Shown: positions 1-7,088 of the stretch, piece after piece
How positions within the stretch are numbered: position 1 is the stretch's first letter
Layout: the number at the start of each line of letters is the position of its first letter
DNA from: Phycisphaerales bacterium
GTDB lineage: Bacteria; Planctomycetota; Phycisphaerae; Phycisphaerales; SM1A02
Direction of reading: 5' to 3'
Assembly (NCBI GenBank): GCA_022616475.1
Contig: JAKEEP010000240.1
Location: forward strand, 1 to 38,301
DNA: 38,301 nucleotides
Notes under the pieces: generated by a model
Databases searched by the model: none
The model's input: the letters and a program-made list of their open reading frames with translations, nothing else
Told to the model about the DNA's origin: nothing
Program-made: the position numbers and the translations under genes

Positions 1-1
1 C

Positions 2-1498
2 ACGCCGCGGCTGGTGGTTAACGATTACCCGGAGAACCTCGACGCGATCGCGGCTCTGTTGGGCAACCTGGACACCCCGCCCTCGCAAGTTTTGGTTGAG
101 GCGACTGTGCTTCAGACCGCGGTTGACGAGAGCGACGCCTGGGGCGTTGACTTCACCCTGCTGGGCGACATCGACTTCATCGATTTCCACACACCGCTGG
201 GCGCGGTGAACAACCTGCTGGACGGCGACGATCCGCGCACGGGCGTGCAGCCGGCCGACAATCGCGCACACGTCGGCACCACCAGCGTGGGCAACACCGG
301 CGGCGCGGGCGGACTCAAGATCGGCGTGATCTCCAACGACATCGCCGTCTTCCTTCGAGTTCTGGACGAAGTCGTCGATTCACAGGTTCTGGCCCGGCCC
401 AAGATCATGGCTCTCAACCGCCAGCGCGCTGAAGTTCTGGTCGGTGCACGAATCGGTTACCTCTCGACCACGTCGACCGAGACCACGACCACGCAAAGCG
501 TGCAGTTCCTGGATACCGGTATCCAACTGGTCTTCCGTCCATTCATTTCCAAGGACGGCATGATCCGCATGGAGCTCAAGCCCTCGGTCTCTGAAGCCAG
601 CTTGCGCAGCGTCACCGACGCCACCGGCTCAGTCGTCACCATTCCCGACGAGCTGACCAATCAGGTCACCACCAACGTTCGCATCCAGGATGGCCAGACG
701 CTGGTCCTCGGCGGCCTGTTCAAGGATCAAACCTCAACCACTCGCCGAAACATCCCCATCCTCGGAGACCTCCCGCTCATCGGCCCGGTTTTCTCCGGTC
801 AGGACGATCGTATCGAGCGCTCGGAAGTGATCTTCCTCATCACGCCTTCGATCGTTCACGACGAGAAGCTCTGGGCCGCCGGCGAAGAGCATCTGGCGAC
901 CGTCGATTCACTTCGAGTTGGCGCTCGCGCGGGCTTGTTGCCCTGGAGCAAGGACAAGGTGACCTCCAGCTATAACCAGAAGGCCGTCGACGCCTACAAC
1001 GCCGGCCAGAACGACGAGGCCCTGCACCACATCAACAAGTCGCTCAACGTTTCGCCCAACCAGCCGGAGATGATCCGTCTGCGCGAAACCATCACCGGCG
1101 AGAAGATCAGCTTCCACGAGCGCAGCCTCATGCAGCGCGCGTTCCGCAAGCAAATCGGCTCGGCCGCCATGGGCGACGTCCCATCGTGGACTCCGACGTT
1201 CGAGAACTTCGAGAGCAACTCCGGCAGTGGACAGGGCTCGTTTGGCAACTTCAACAACAGCTCCCGCAACGCGACCTCAGACGCAAGCAATGCTGGTTCG
1301 ATGGAATGGCCCAGCGAGCCTGCGGCGAACGAGGAGCCAGCCGCCCCCGAGTCGTTTGACTTCGAGAACTGGGAGAGCGATTCGGAGCCTCAATCCAACG
1401 CGAATCAGGTCCTGAACGATCTGTACACGGCATTGGGTTTGCCCAGCCATGCGGGCGCTAGCGGCGCGCGCACGCAGATTGCGGCGATTGTGAAGTGA
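2..1498 (+). CDS. Secretin, C-terminal part (GspD/PilQ-like), 5' truncated by window edge
   Basis: Outer-membrane secretin of a type II secretion or type IV pilus-like machine; secretins form the multimeric export channel. The reading frame is open from base 2 and the first residues (TPRLVVNDYPENL) already look like an N-domain, so the gene begins upstream; the GTG at 14 is not a credible start. The sequence shows the end of an N-domain (ILVEA-type stretch VLVEATVLQTAVDE), the secretin core with VLARPKIMALNRQRAEVLVG, the late-core motif RIQDGQTLVLGGLFKD, IPILGDLPLIGPVFSG, and VIFLITPSIV near the end of the barrel. After the core comes an unusual extension of roughly 200 residues: a TPR-like helix pair (YNAGQNDEALHHINKSLNVS) followed by a Ser/Asn/Glu-rich, low-complexity tail. 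It is followed by a strong hairpin terminator and then by a TPR lipoprotein gene; GspE and GspF homologues lie downstream on the same strand. Confidence 0.93.
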   Translation, partial: TPRLVVNDYPENLDAIAALLGNLDTPPSQVLVEATVLQTAVDESDAWGVDFTLLGDIDFIDFHTPLGAVNNLLDGDDPRTGVQPADNRAHVGTTSVGNTGGAGGLKIGVISNDIAVFLRVLDEVVDSQVLARPKIMALNRQRAEVLVGARIGYLSTTSTETTTTQSVQFLDTGIQLVFRPFISKDGMIRMELKPSVSEASLRSVTDATGSVVTIPDELTNQVTTNVRIQDGQTLVLGGLFKDQTSTTRRNIPILGDLPLIGPVFSGQDDRIERSEVIFLITPSIVHDEKLWAAGEEHLATVDSLRVGARAGLLPWSKDKVTSSYNQKAVDAYNAGQNDEALHHINKSLNVSPNQPEMIRLRETITGEKISFHERSLMQRAFRKQIGSAAMGDVPSWTPTFENFESNSGSGQGSFGNFNNSSRNATSDASNAGSMEWPSEPAANEEPAAPESFDFENWESDSEPQSNANQVLNDLYTALGLPSHAGASGARTQIAAIVK

Positions 1499-1507
1499 TG
1501 TGTGATC

Positions 1508-1537
1508 AATGCGGCGGCGCTACCGCGCCGCCGCATT
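1508..1537 (+). terminator. GC-rich hairpin terminator after the secretin gene
   Basis: A perfect 13-bp inverted repeat (AATGCGGCGGCGC, loop TACC, and its complement) starts 9 bases after the secretin stop codon and is followed by a moderately T-rich CTTGTTCGCTTT. It looks like an intrinsic terminator or attenuator. The T-tract is imperfect, so read-through into the downstream cluster is possible. Confidence 0.75.
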
Positions 1538-1684
1538 CTTGTTCGCTTTCCCGAACGGCAGAACGCATCGGGCGCCAGGCATGGGACATCAGGGTGCGGG
1601 GTTCACGGTCGCTGCGGCGACACCCTGCGCCTCGATGTGTGATGCCTGGCGTTTCTTGTCATTGTCCTGAAAGGAATCACCGAC

Positions 1685-2908
1685 ATGTCCATCCGAGCGA
1701 TCGTCGTCCTGCCCGTGCTCATGGTTTCCACTCTGCTCTGGGGCTGCAATGGCCCGACCAAGGAGGGAATAAAGGCTCGCAGCGAGGCCGCACAACGCAT
1801 GAACTTCGTCAGCGCTCAGATCCACTTCGATCAAGCGCGACAAGCCTTCAACACGGGCCAGTTCGACCGTGCCATTCGTGAAATCACCTACGCGATTCAA
1901 GTCAATCCCAAGTCGGCCGAATACGACGTGCTGAAGGGCCGCATCTACCTTGAGACCCACAAGCTGGAAGCCGCGATCGAGTCCTTCAACAACGCGCTGA
2001 CCAAAGACGCCAAGCTCGCTGAAGCGCATTATTACTCCGGAATCGTGTATCAGCGCTGGTCCAACGATGAGAAGGCCTACGAAAGCTATTCCAAGGCCCA
2101 CGAGATCGAGCCCGCGAACGCTCAATACATGCTGGCGTCGGCCGAGTCGCTGATCACGCTGGGCAAGATTGATGAGGCGTGGGAAATGACCGAATTGAAG
2201 CTCAAGTACTTCGAGCACAACGCCGCGCTGCGCCAGCTTCAAGGTCAGATTGCCCTGTTGCAGGGGGACCCGGCCCGGGCCGCCGAGTTGCTTGGTCAGG
2301 CCAGATTGCTGAATCCCGACGACGACTTGTTGCTGGAGGAGTTGATGTGGGCGCAATTTGCCGGCCAGAAGTACGGCGCCTGTCACGAGTCGGCGAAGCA
2401 GTTGCAGGGCCGCCTGAAGGAGGAGCGTCCGGATTTGTTTCATCTTGAGGCGCGCTGCCTGGCCTTGATGAACCGGGGCCCCGAAGCTCGCGAGCACTAC
2501 CTGAAGCTCTCGCGCCTGCGGCCGGCCGATCCGACCGTGTGGTCGGAGCTTGGCGCGCTCACCTGGGACCTTGGCGATTATCGCGGGCTCTTGGAGTGCA
2601 GCACGCGGCTGATCTCGCTGGCTCCCGATCGTCACGAGGGATACATGCTGCGTGGGATCTACGAGCGTCATCAGGGCAAGAGCGACGACGCCCGGAAGTA
2701 CTTTGAGCTGGCCTCGCAACGGGCATCCGATACTGCCCTGCCGCACATGCTCCTGGGGCAATTGATGGAAGAGGCCGGCGATCGATCCGGGGCAGCGGTG
2801 GCCTATAACAAGGCGCTCAGTGCGGAGCCCGACAGCGACCAAGCCCGCGACCTTTTGAGCCGATTGAATGGGGTGGCGGCTGTACCCACGAATGCGCCCG
2901 CGAATTGA
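1685..2908 (+). CDS. TPR-repeat lipoprotein (407 aa)
   Basis: Predicted outer- or inner-membrane lipoprotein: the first 20 residues form a signal peptide ending in a lipobox-like LLWGC, with Cys21 as the acylated residue. The rest is a helical repeat protein with many tetratricopeptide units, for example FNTGQFDRAIREITYAIQVN, AAIESFNNALTKDAKLAEAH and later copies through the C-terminus (SGAAVAYNKALSAEPDSDQA). Such proteins act as assembly scaffolds; in pilus and secretion systems PilF/PilW-type TPR lipoproteins help the secretin to multimerise. Its place directly after a secretin gene fits that role, but this is inference from position. The start is supported by AAGGA at 1671-1675, nine bases before the ATG. 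The stop overlaps a TTG that could open the next frame, but the next gene more likely starts at 2995. Confidence 0.85.
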   Translation: MSIRAIVVLPVLMVSTLLWGCNGPTKEGIKARSEAAQRMNFVSAQIHFDQARQAFNTGQFDRAIREITYAIQVNPKSAEYDVLKGRIYLETHKLEAAIESFNNALTKDAKLAEAHYYSGIVYQRWSNDEKAYESYSKAHEIEPANAQYMLASAESLITLGKIDEAWEMTELKLKYFEHNAALRQLQGQIALLQGDPARAAELLGQARLLNPDDDLLLEELMWAQFAGQKYGACHESAKQLQGRLKEERPDLFHLEARCLALMNRGPEAREHYLKLSRLRPADPTVWSELGALTWDLGDYRGLLECSTRLISLAPDRHEGYMLRGIYERHQGKSDDARKYFELASQRASDTALPHMLLGQLMEEAGDRSGAAVAYNKALSAEPDSDQARDLLSRLNGVAAVPTNAPAN

Positions 2909-2918
2909 CCGATGCGGC

Positions 2919-2945
2919 GGCAGACGGGCTTGAAGCCCGTCTGCC
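2919..2945. repeat. 27-bp palindromic repeat (GGCAGACGGGCTT family)
   Basis: A perfect palindrome with 13-bp arms around a single central G (GGCAGACGGGCTT / AAGCCCGTCTGCC). It lies between the TPR lipoprotein stop and the probable kinase start at 2995. A degenerate copy occurs at 37332-37358, so this is a dispersed element rather than a site private to this gene. Confidence 0.8.
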
Positions 2946-2994
2946 CGCGGGGGGCCAAAGCAAGCGCGCAGTCTGGCAGATCCAAGGAGTGATC

Positions 2995-4473
2995 GTGCAG
3001 GCGGGAAAGATCGCGAGCTTGATACTGGTGCTGCTCGTCACGGCGGTGGCGACGCTCCTGCGTGTCTTTGCTCTGTGGGCTTGGGAATTGGACGCCGCGC
3101 CGGCCACGACTCGTGTTTGGATGTTTGCCGCCATCGTTGGGGCCGTCTCAGCCACGGTCTTGATTCCGATGGGCGGAATCCTTGATCGGTCGATCACCAA
3201 ACTTCGCAAGCAGATCGAGAACGCCGCGACCAGCAGTCAACCCATCATCCTGGATGGGCTGAGCTGGTTGCAGCCCATCAGCCGCGCGTTCATTGGAGCG
3301 GTCGATCAGTTCCAGCAGCGCGAGCGAGCCTTGCGCAATCAGCTGGGCGATTTGGAAATCCGGCACCGCGTTTCCGAGGCCGAGCGACGCCAGGTCGAGG
3401 CGGTGCTGCACGCACTGCGCGACGCGGTCGTCGTGACCGACGCGTTCAATGAAGTGGTGATGGCGAATCAGACCGCCGCCGCCGTGCTGGGATTCGACCT
3501 CAAAGCAGCTCTTCACAAGCCCATCGACGACGTCATTCACGATCAGGCCCTGCGCCAGTTGATTCGCGACACCCGCGATACCGCGAACTTCACCGATACG
3601 CGCCACGTCGAGCAAGCCGTGAGCGGCGGCAAGCCGGCCGACGGCGGCACCAGTGAGTCGCGGGTGTTCGACATCACGCTCTCGTGCGTGGAGAACCACA
3701 AGCACGAGGTGGGCGGAGTGGTGACGATTCTTCATGACTTGACCAGAGAGCGCGAAATCTCGCAGATGAAGTCTGATTTCGTGTCCAAGGCCAGCCACGA
3801 ATTGCGCACGCCGCTCAGTTCGATTCGCGCCTATGTCGAGATGCTGGTGGATGGCGAGGCTACCGACGAGGCGAGCCGCGCCGAATGCTACCGGATCATG
3901 CAGAACGAGACCGAGCGACTGGGGCGGCTGATCGACAATATGTTGAACATCAGCCGCATCGAGGCCGGGATCGTGCAGATCGATCGCGAGAATGTGGACA
4001 TGAAGGGGCTGGTGAAGCGAGCGCTGCACACGCTGGAGCCGCAGGCCAAGGAAAAGAAAATGGCGCTGCACACCAGGCTCGCGGCGATCGACCTTTGCGT
4101 CGAGGGCGATGCCGACATGCTCTATCAGGTGGTGTTGAATTTGGTGAGCAATGGGGTCAAGTACACGCCTGAAGGCGGTCGGGTGACGATCGCTGCCGAC
4201 TCCGACAACTTGACGCGCAGCGTCTTGGTGACGGTTTCGGACACCGGCTTGGGCATTCCGCCAGATGCATTGCCCAAGCTGTTTGACAAGTTCTATCGAG
4301 TGGAGAACTACAAGCGCGTGGCCAAGGGCACGGGGTTGGGGCTCAGCTTGTGCAAGCACATTGTCGAGACGGTCCACCACGGTCAAATCGGCGTGGAGAG
4401 CAAGCTGGGAATGGGTTCGAAGTTCTGGTTTTCGATTCCGATGCGGTATGCGGGATCGAAAGCCGCCGCTTAG
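2995..4473 (+). CDS. Membrane PAS-type sensor histidine kinase
   Basis: Sensor kinase of a two-component system. Two N-terminal hydrophobic segments (about residues 5-25 and 40-60) enclose only a short periplasmic loop, so sensing is probably in the membrane or through the PAS domain that follows (about 130-255). Next come HisKA with phosphoacceptor His268 in SHELRTPLSS and the HATPase domain with the N box (NLVSNGVKYTPEGG), G1 (DTGLGIP) and G2 (GTGLGLSL). All catalytic motifs are intact. The frame is open upstream to a TTG at 2905, but that stretch is occupied by a perfect palindromic repeat; the GTG at 2995 has AAGGAG at 2984-2989, so it is the better start. A response regulator gene follows 98 bases downstream and is the obvious partner. 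Confidence 0.9.
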   Translation: MQAGKIASLILVLLVTAVATLLRVFALWAWELDAAPATTRVWMFAAIVGAVSATVLIPMGGILDRSITKLRKQIENAATSSQPIILDGLSWLQPISRAFIGAVDQFQQRERALRNQLGDLEIRHRVSEAERRQVEAVLHALRDAVVVTDAFNEVVMANQTAAAVLGFDLKAALHKPIDDVIHDQALRQLIRDTRDTANFTDTRHVEQAVSGGKPADGGTSESRVFDITLSCVENHKHEVGGVVTILHDLTREREISQMKSDFVSKASHELRTPLSSIRAYVEMLVDGEATDEASRAECYRIMQNETERLGRLIDNMLNISRIEAGIVQIDRENVDMKGLVKRALHTLEPQAKEKKMALHTRLAAIDLCVEGDADMLYQVVLNLVSNGVKYTPEGGRVTIAADSDNLTRSVLVTVSDTGLGIPPDALPKLFDKFYRVENYKRVAKGTGLGLSLCKHIVETVHHGQIGVESKLGMGSKFWFSIPMRYAGSKAAA

Positions 4474-4493
4474 AGGGATCTCCGGACGGCCAC

Positions 4494-4517
4494 TTCGGGT
4501 TTTGGTCAAAACCCGAA
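4494..4517. repeat. Perfect inverted repeat between kinase and regulator genes
   Basis: TTCGGGTTTTG and its exact complement CAAAACCCGAA are separated by two bases, in the 98-base gap between the kinase and regulator genes. It is followed by ATAGGGGG rather than a T-run, so it looks more like an intergenic palindromic element, mRNA-stability hairpin or attenuator than a classic terminator. Confidence 0.7.
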
Positions 4518-4571
4518 ATAGGGGGTTCACGTGTGATCGAGGTCGCCGCGGCGACAACGCGAGTGTTAGCG

Positions 4572-5033
4572 ATGATGAAGTTCGAGTCACAACCCGATGC
4601 TGCCAGCCAAAGTGCCAGCCCGACCAGTCGGCAGCGCATTTTGGTCGTCGATGATGAAGCGCACATCGTTCAAGTGCTTTCGCTCAAACTGCGCAACGCC
4701 GGGTACGACGTCCTGACCGCCATCGATGGCGAGGAAGGCTTTGAGCTGGCTGTTCAACATCGGCCCAACTTGATCATCACTGATTTTCAGATGCCATACA
4801 TGACCGGGCTCGAGCTTTGCCGCGAGCTCGCCGCCAATCCCGAGACGGCCGGGATTCCGGTGGTGATCTTGACCGCGCGGGGATATGCGCTTGATCCGGA
4901 GGATCTGACGATCGGCAATATCAAAAACGTCTTGAGCAAGCCCTTCAGTCCGCGCGCGATCATGGAATTGATCCAGCGGCTGCTGCAGAGCCAGCCTGGA
5001 GCACAAGCAGGCAATCGTTCGGAGGTGGCGTGA
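4572..5033 (+). CDS. Response regulator (single receiver domain)
   Basis: A stand-alone CheY-like receiver of about 153 residues with no output domain. Key residues are present: the acidic pair in ILVVDDEAHI, phosphoacceptor Asp71 in IITDFQMPYMTG, the Thr in VVILTARG and the Lys in VLSKPFSP. The first 20 or so residues before the receiver are a polar, probably disordered linker. Two adjacent ATG codons (4572, 4575) are possible starts; neither has a strong ribosome binding site. The gene sits between the sensor kinase and an HD-GYP gene whose GTG start overlaps this stop codon (GTGA), which indicates translational coupling. The likely flow is kinase to this regulator to the HD-GYP protein, but a direct interaction is inference. 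Confidence 0.88.
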   Translation: MMKFESQPDAASQSASPTSRQRILVVDDEAHIVQVLSLKLRNAGYDVLTAIDGEEGFELAVQHRPNLIITDFQMPYMTGLELCRELAANPETAGIPVVILTARGYALDPEDLTIGNIKNVLSKPFSPRAIMELIQRLLQSQPGAQAGNRSEVA

Positions 5034-6697
5034 ACACCGGGGATACACAACGCGAGTTGATTCAGTCGGCGATCAGTGGACACTCCGCCTTGCGGCCGGC
5101 CCTGCGCCAAGTCGGGATCGTGCTCATTGCGTGCGCTGAATCGGGCGAGTTGTTGGCCAAGGCGCCGCAGGGGGAAGATTGGCTGGCCGATCTGCTTTGT
5201 GCATCGAACATCTTTCGTTCGCTGCTGCAGAGCCTCGCTCCCGGTTGGTCGGGGGAATCCGAGCCTCGAGAGGTTGAACCGATTCCGGGACTCTGGTTGG
5301 TTCCGATGCCGCTGCTGCATCGCCGGCGCCGCGCCGGATACGCGATCGCCCTCATTCCGACCAAGGAGTTTCTGCATGCCGAGCAGCTTGCCGCGATGTG
5401 CCAGGCTTCGCAGGCCGACTTGGAGTTGAGCCGGCTCACGCTCATGAAACTGAGTTTGCCCGGCCCTTCCGACGTGCCTCGACTGGCAACGCTCGTGCGA
5501 ATGGCGCATGAAGACCGCATGATGCTGGCTTCCAACGAACAGGCGATCGAGAGCGTTGGCAAACAGCTGGCCGAGTCGTACGAAGAGATGAACCTGCTCT
5601 ACACGATCATCCAATCGATGACAGTTCAGGAGCGGCCGGAGCGGTTCGTCGCGCTGGCGTGCAAGGAGTTGCTCGCCACCCTTCCGTATGCCTGGATCGG
5701 CATTCAACTTCTGGATGACCGGCAGCGGCTCAAGGCCCTGAGCGGGCGCCTCATCATTGCCGGCGACCCCGGCCACTCGCCGGCGGTTCTGCGCAACGCC
5801 ACCAGAAATCTCGGCGCGCACATCCAACATGACAAAACCACTGTTCTGGAGCCCGGATCCAATCCCGATCATTTGCGATTCGCCGTGCTCGGCAAGACCG
5901 TTCTGGTGCAGCCGGTGAGCAGCGACACCAACGTCATCGGGCTGCTGATCGCCGGCGACAAGCGCGGGCCCGACACGGCGGCCTCGTCGGTTGACATGAA
6001 ATTGCTGGCCGCGACCGCCACGCACATGGCCATCTTCCTTGAGAACGCCGCGCTCTACGAAGACCTCAACGCCATGTTCCTGGGCACGCTTGAAGCGCTG
6101 ACGGCTTCGATCGACGCCAAAGACCGCTACACCTGCGGTCACTCCCGGCGCGTCGCGCTGCTGACGGCGCAACTCGGACAGGCCATCGGACTCGACGAGC
6201 ACACCGTGGGGCGCGTGCACATTGCGGGCCTGGTTCACGATGTGGGCAAGATCGGCGTGCCCGAAGCGGTGCTGCTGAAGCCGGGCAAATTGAGCCCGAA
6301 GGAGTTCGCTTGGATTCGCAAGCATCCTGAGATTGGCTACCGGATTCTCAAAGACATTCCGCAGCTCACCGACATTCTGCCCGGCGTACTGCATCACCAC
6401 GAGCGATGGGATGGGGGCGGATATCCCCAAGGGCTTGCCGGTGAGGGCATTCCCCTGGTGGCGCGGCTGATTGCACTGGCCGATTCCTTTGACGCGATGA
6501 GTTCGACGCGGACCTACCGCTCAGCGCTCTCGCGCAGCCAGGTCCTCGATGAGATCGATCGATGCGTCGGCACTCAATTTGATCCGGTGCTGGCCAAAGC
6601 CTTTGTGGAGCTTGATTTCTCGCAGTTCGATCAGCTTGTGCGTCAGCATCGTGAAACGGAGCGTGCGCTTCCAGGAGCCAGGGGGGAAGCCGCTTGA
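5030..6697 (+). CDS. GAF/HD-GYP domain c-di-GMP phosphodiesterase
   Basis: Predicted cytoplasmic enzyme that hydrolyses cyclic di-GMP. The first 170 residues have no domain I recognise and end in a helical, coiled-coil-like linker; a GAF domain covers about 195-345; the HD-GYP domain covers about 355-540. The catalytic signatures are complete: the HD pair at His403-Asp404 in HDVGKIGVP, then HHHERWDGGGYP, which carries the GYP motif, and LADSFDAMSS. The enzyme should therefore be active. GGAGG at 5021-5025 precedes the GTG start, which overlaps the response regulator stop by four bases. HD-GYP proteins commonly control motility, pili and biofilm. Location inside a secretion/pilus cluster suggests that local c-di-GMP controls the machine. 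Confidence 0.92.
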   Translation: MNTGDTQRELIQSAISGHSALRPALRQVGIVLIACAESGELLAKAPQGEDWLADLLCASNIFRSLLQSLAPGWSGESEPREVEPIPGLWLVPMPLLHRRRRAGYAIALIPTKEFLHAEQLAAMCQASQADLELSRLTLMKLSLPGPSDVPRLATLVRMAHEDRMMLASNEQAIESVGKQLAESYEEMNLLYTIIQSMTVQERPERFVALACKELLATLPYAWIGIQLLDDRQRLKALSGRLIIAGDPGHSPAVLRNATRNLGAHIQHDKTTVLEPGSNPDHLRFAVLGKTVLVQPVSSDTNVIGLLIAGDKRGPDTAASSVDMKLLAATATHMAIFLENAALYEDLNAMFLGTLEALTASIDAKDRYTCGHSRRVALLTAQLGQAIGLDEHTVGRVHIAGLVHDVGKIGVPEAVLLKPGKLSPKEFAWIRKHPEIGYRILKDIPQLTDILPGVLHHHERWDGGGYPQGLAGEGIPLVARLIALADSFDAMSSTRTYRSALSRSQVLDEIDRCVGTQFDPVLAKAFVELDFSQFDQLVRQHRETERALPGARGEAA

Positions 6698-6722
6698 AAC
6701 ACCCAGACCAGAGTGGATCGAG

Positions 6723-7058
6723 ATGAAACTCAGCTACGAAGATCACAATACCGTCACCGTGCTGACCATGAGCGGCGAGCTGACCGCCGATCAGAGCGAC
6801 GCCTTTCGCCGGGCCTGTCAGGAGCGATTGAATGCAGGGATTCGCGATGTCGTCCTGGATATGGAATACCTCACGCTGATCGATTCAGCCGGGCTTGAGC
6901 TGTTGTTGTGGCTGGTCGATGAGGTCGCCGATCGCAACGGACAGGTTCGCCTCGTGAATCCGGATGAGACGGTTCGGAAGATTTTTCAGCTCACTCGGTT
7001 GGATAAGCGCTTCAACGTTCACACAAGCATCGAATCGGCGGCAAAGAGCCTGCGCTGA
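6723..7058 (+). CDS. STAS-domain anti-sigma factor antagonist-like protein
   Basis: A 111-residue single-domain STAS protein of the SpoIIAA/RsbV type. These small proteins bind an anti-sigma factor or serine kinase and are switched by phosphorylation of a serine. The expected site is present as Ser55 in LTLIDSAGLELL, and the domain is complete, from the N-terminal strands (TVLTMSGELTA) to the last helix. The ATG at 6723 is chosen because it gives the normal family length; the frame is open further upstream inside the HD-GYP gene. It begins 25 bases after the HD-GYP stop, in the same direction. No RsbW/SpoIIAB-type kinase or PP2C phosphatase is visible here, so its partner is unknown. It may act with the two-component and c-di-GMP genes before it. 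Confidence 0.88.
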   Translation: MKLSYEDHNTVTVLTMSGELTADQSDAFRRACQERLNAGIRDVVLDMEYLTLIDSAGLELLLWLVDEVADRNGQVRLVNPDETVRKIFQLTRLDKRFNVHTSIESAAKSLR

Positions 7059-7088
7059 CCCACACTCTCGACTTGACCCAGCATCATC

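Noticed and set aside
1589-2842. Long minus-strand open frame (417 aa) opposite the TPR lipoprotein gene
   Set aside because: Antisense shadow of a GC-rich gene; the plus-strand frame has a signal peptide, TPR motifs and a ribosome binding site, while this product has no recognisable domain.
2905-2994. Kinase start at the TTG overlapping the preceding stop
   Set aside because: It would translate a dispersed palindromic repeat; a GTG at 2995 with AAGGAG upstream places the transmembrane helix at the N-terminus.
3148-4590. Minus-strand open frame of 480 aa opposite the histidine kinase
   Set aside because: The product is His/Gln/Arg-rich without domains and mirrors the codon bias of the kinase; a shadow frame.
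4787-6430. Minus-strand open frame of 547 aa opposite the HD-GYP gene
   Set aside because: Long only because the plus-strand gene is GC-rich; the plus-strand frame has the full HD-GYP signature.
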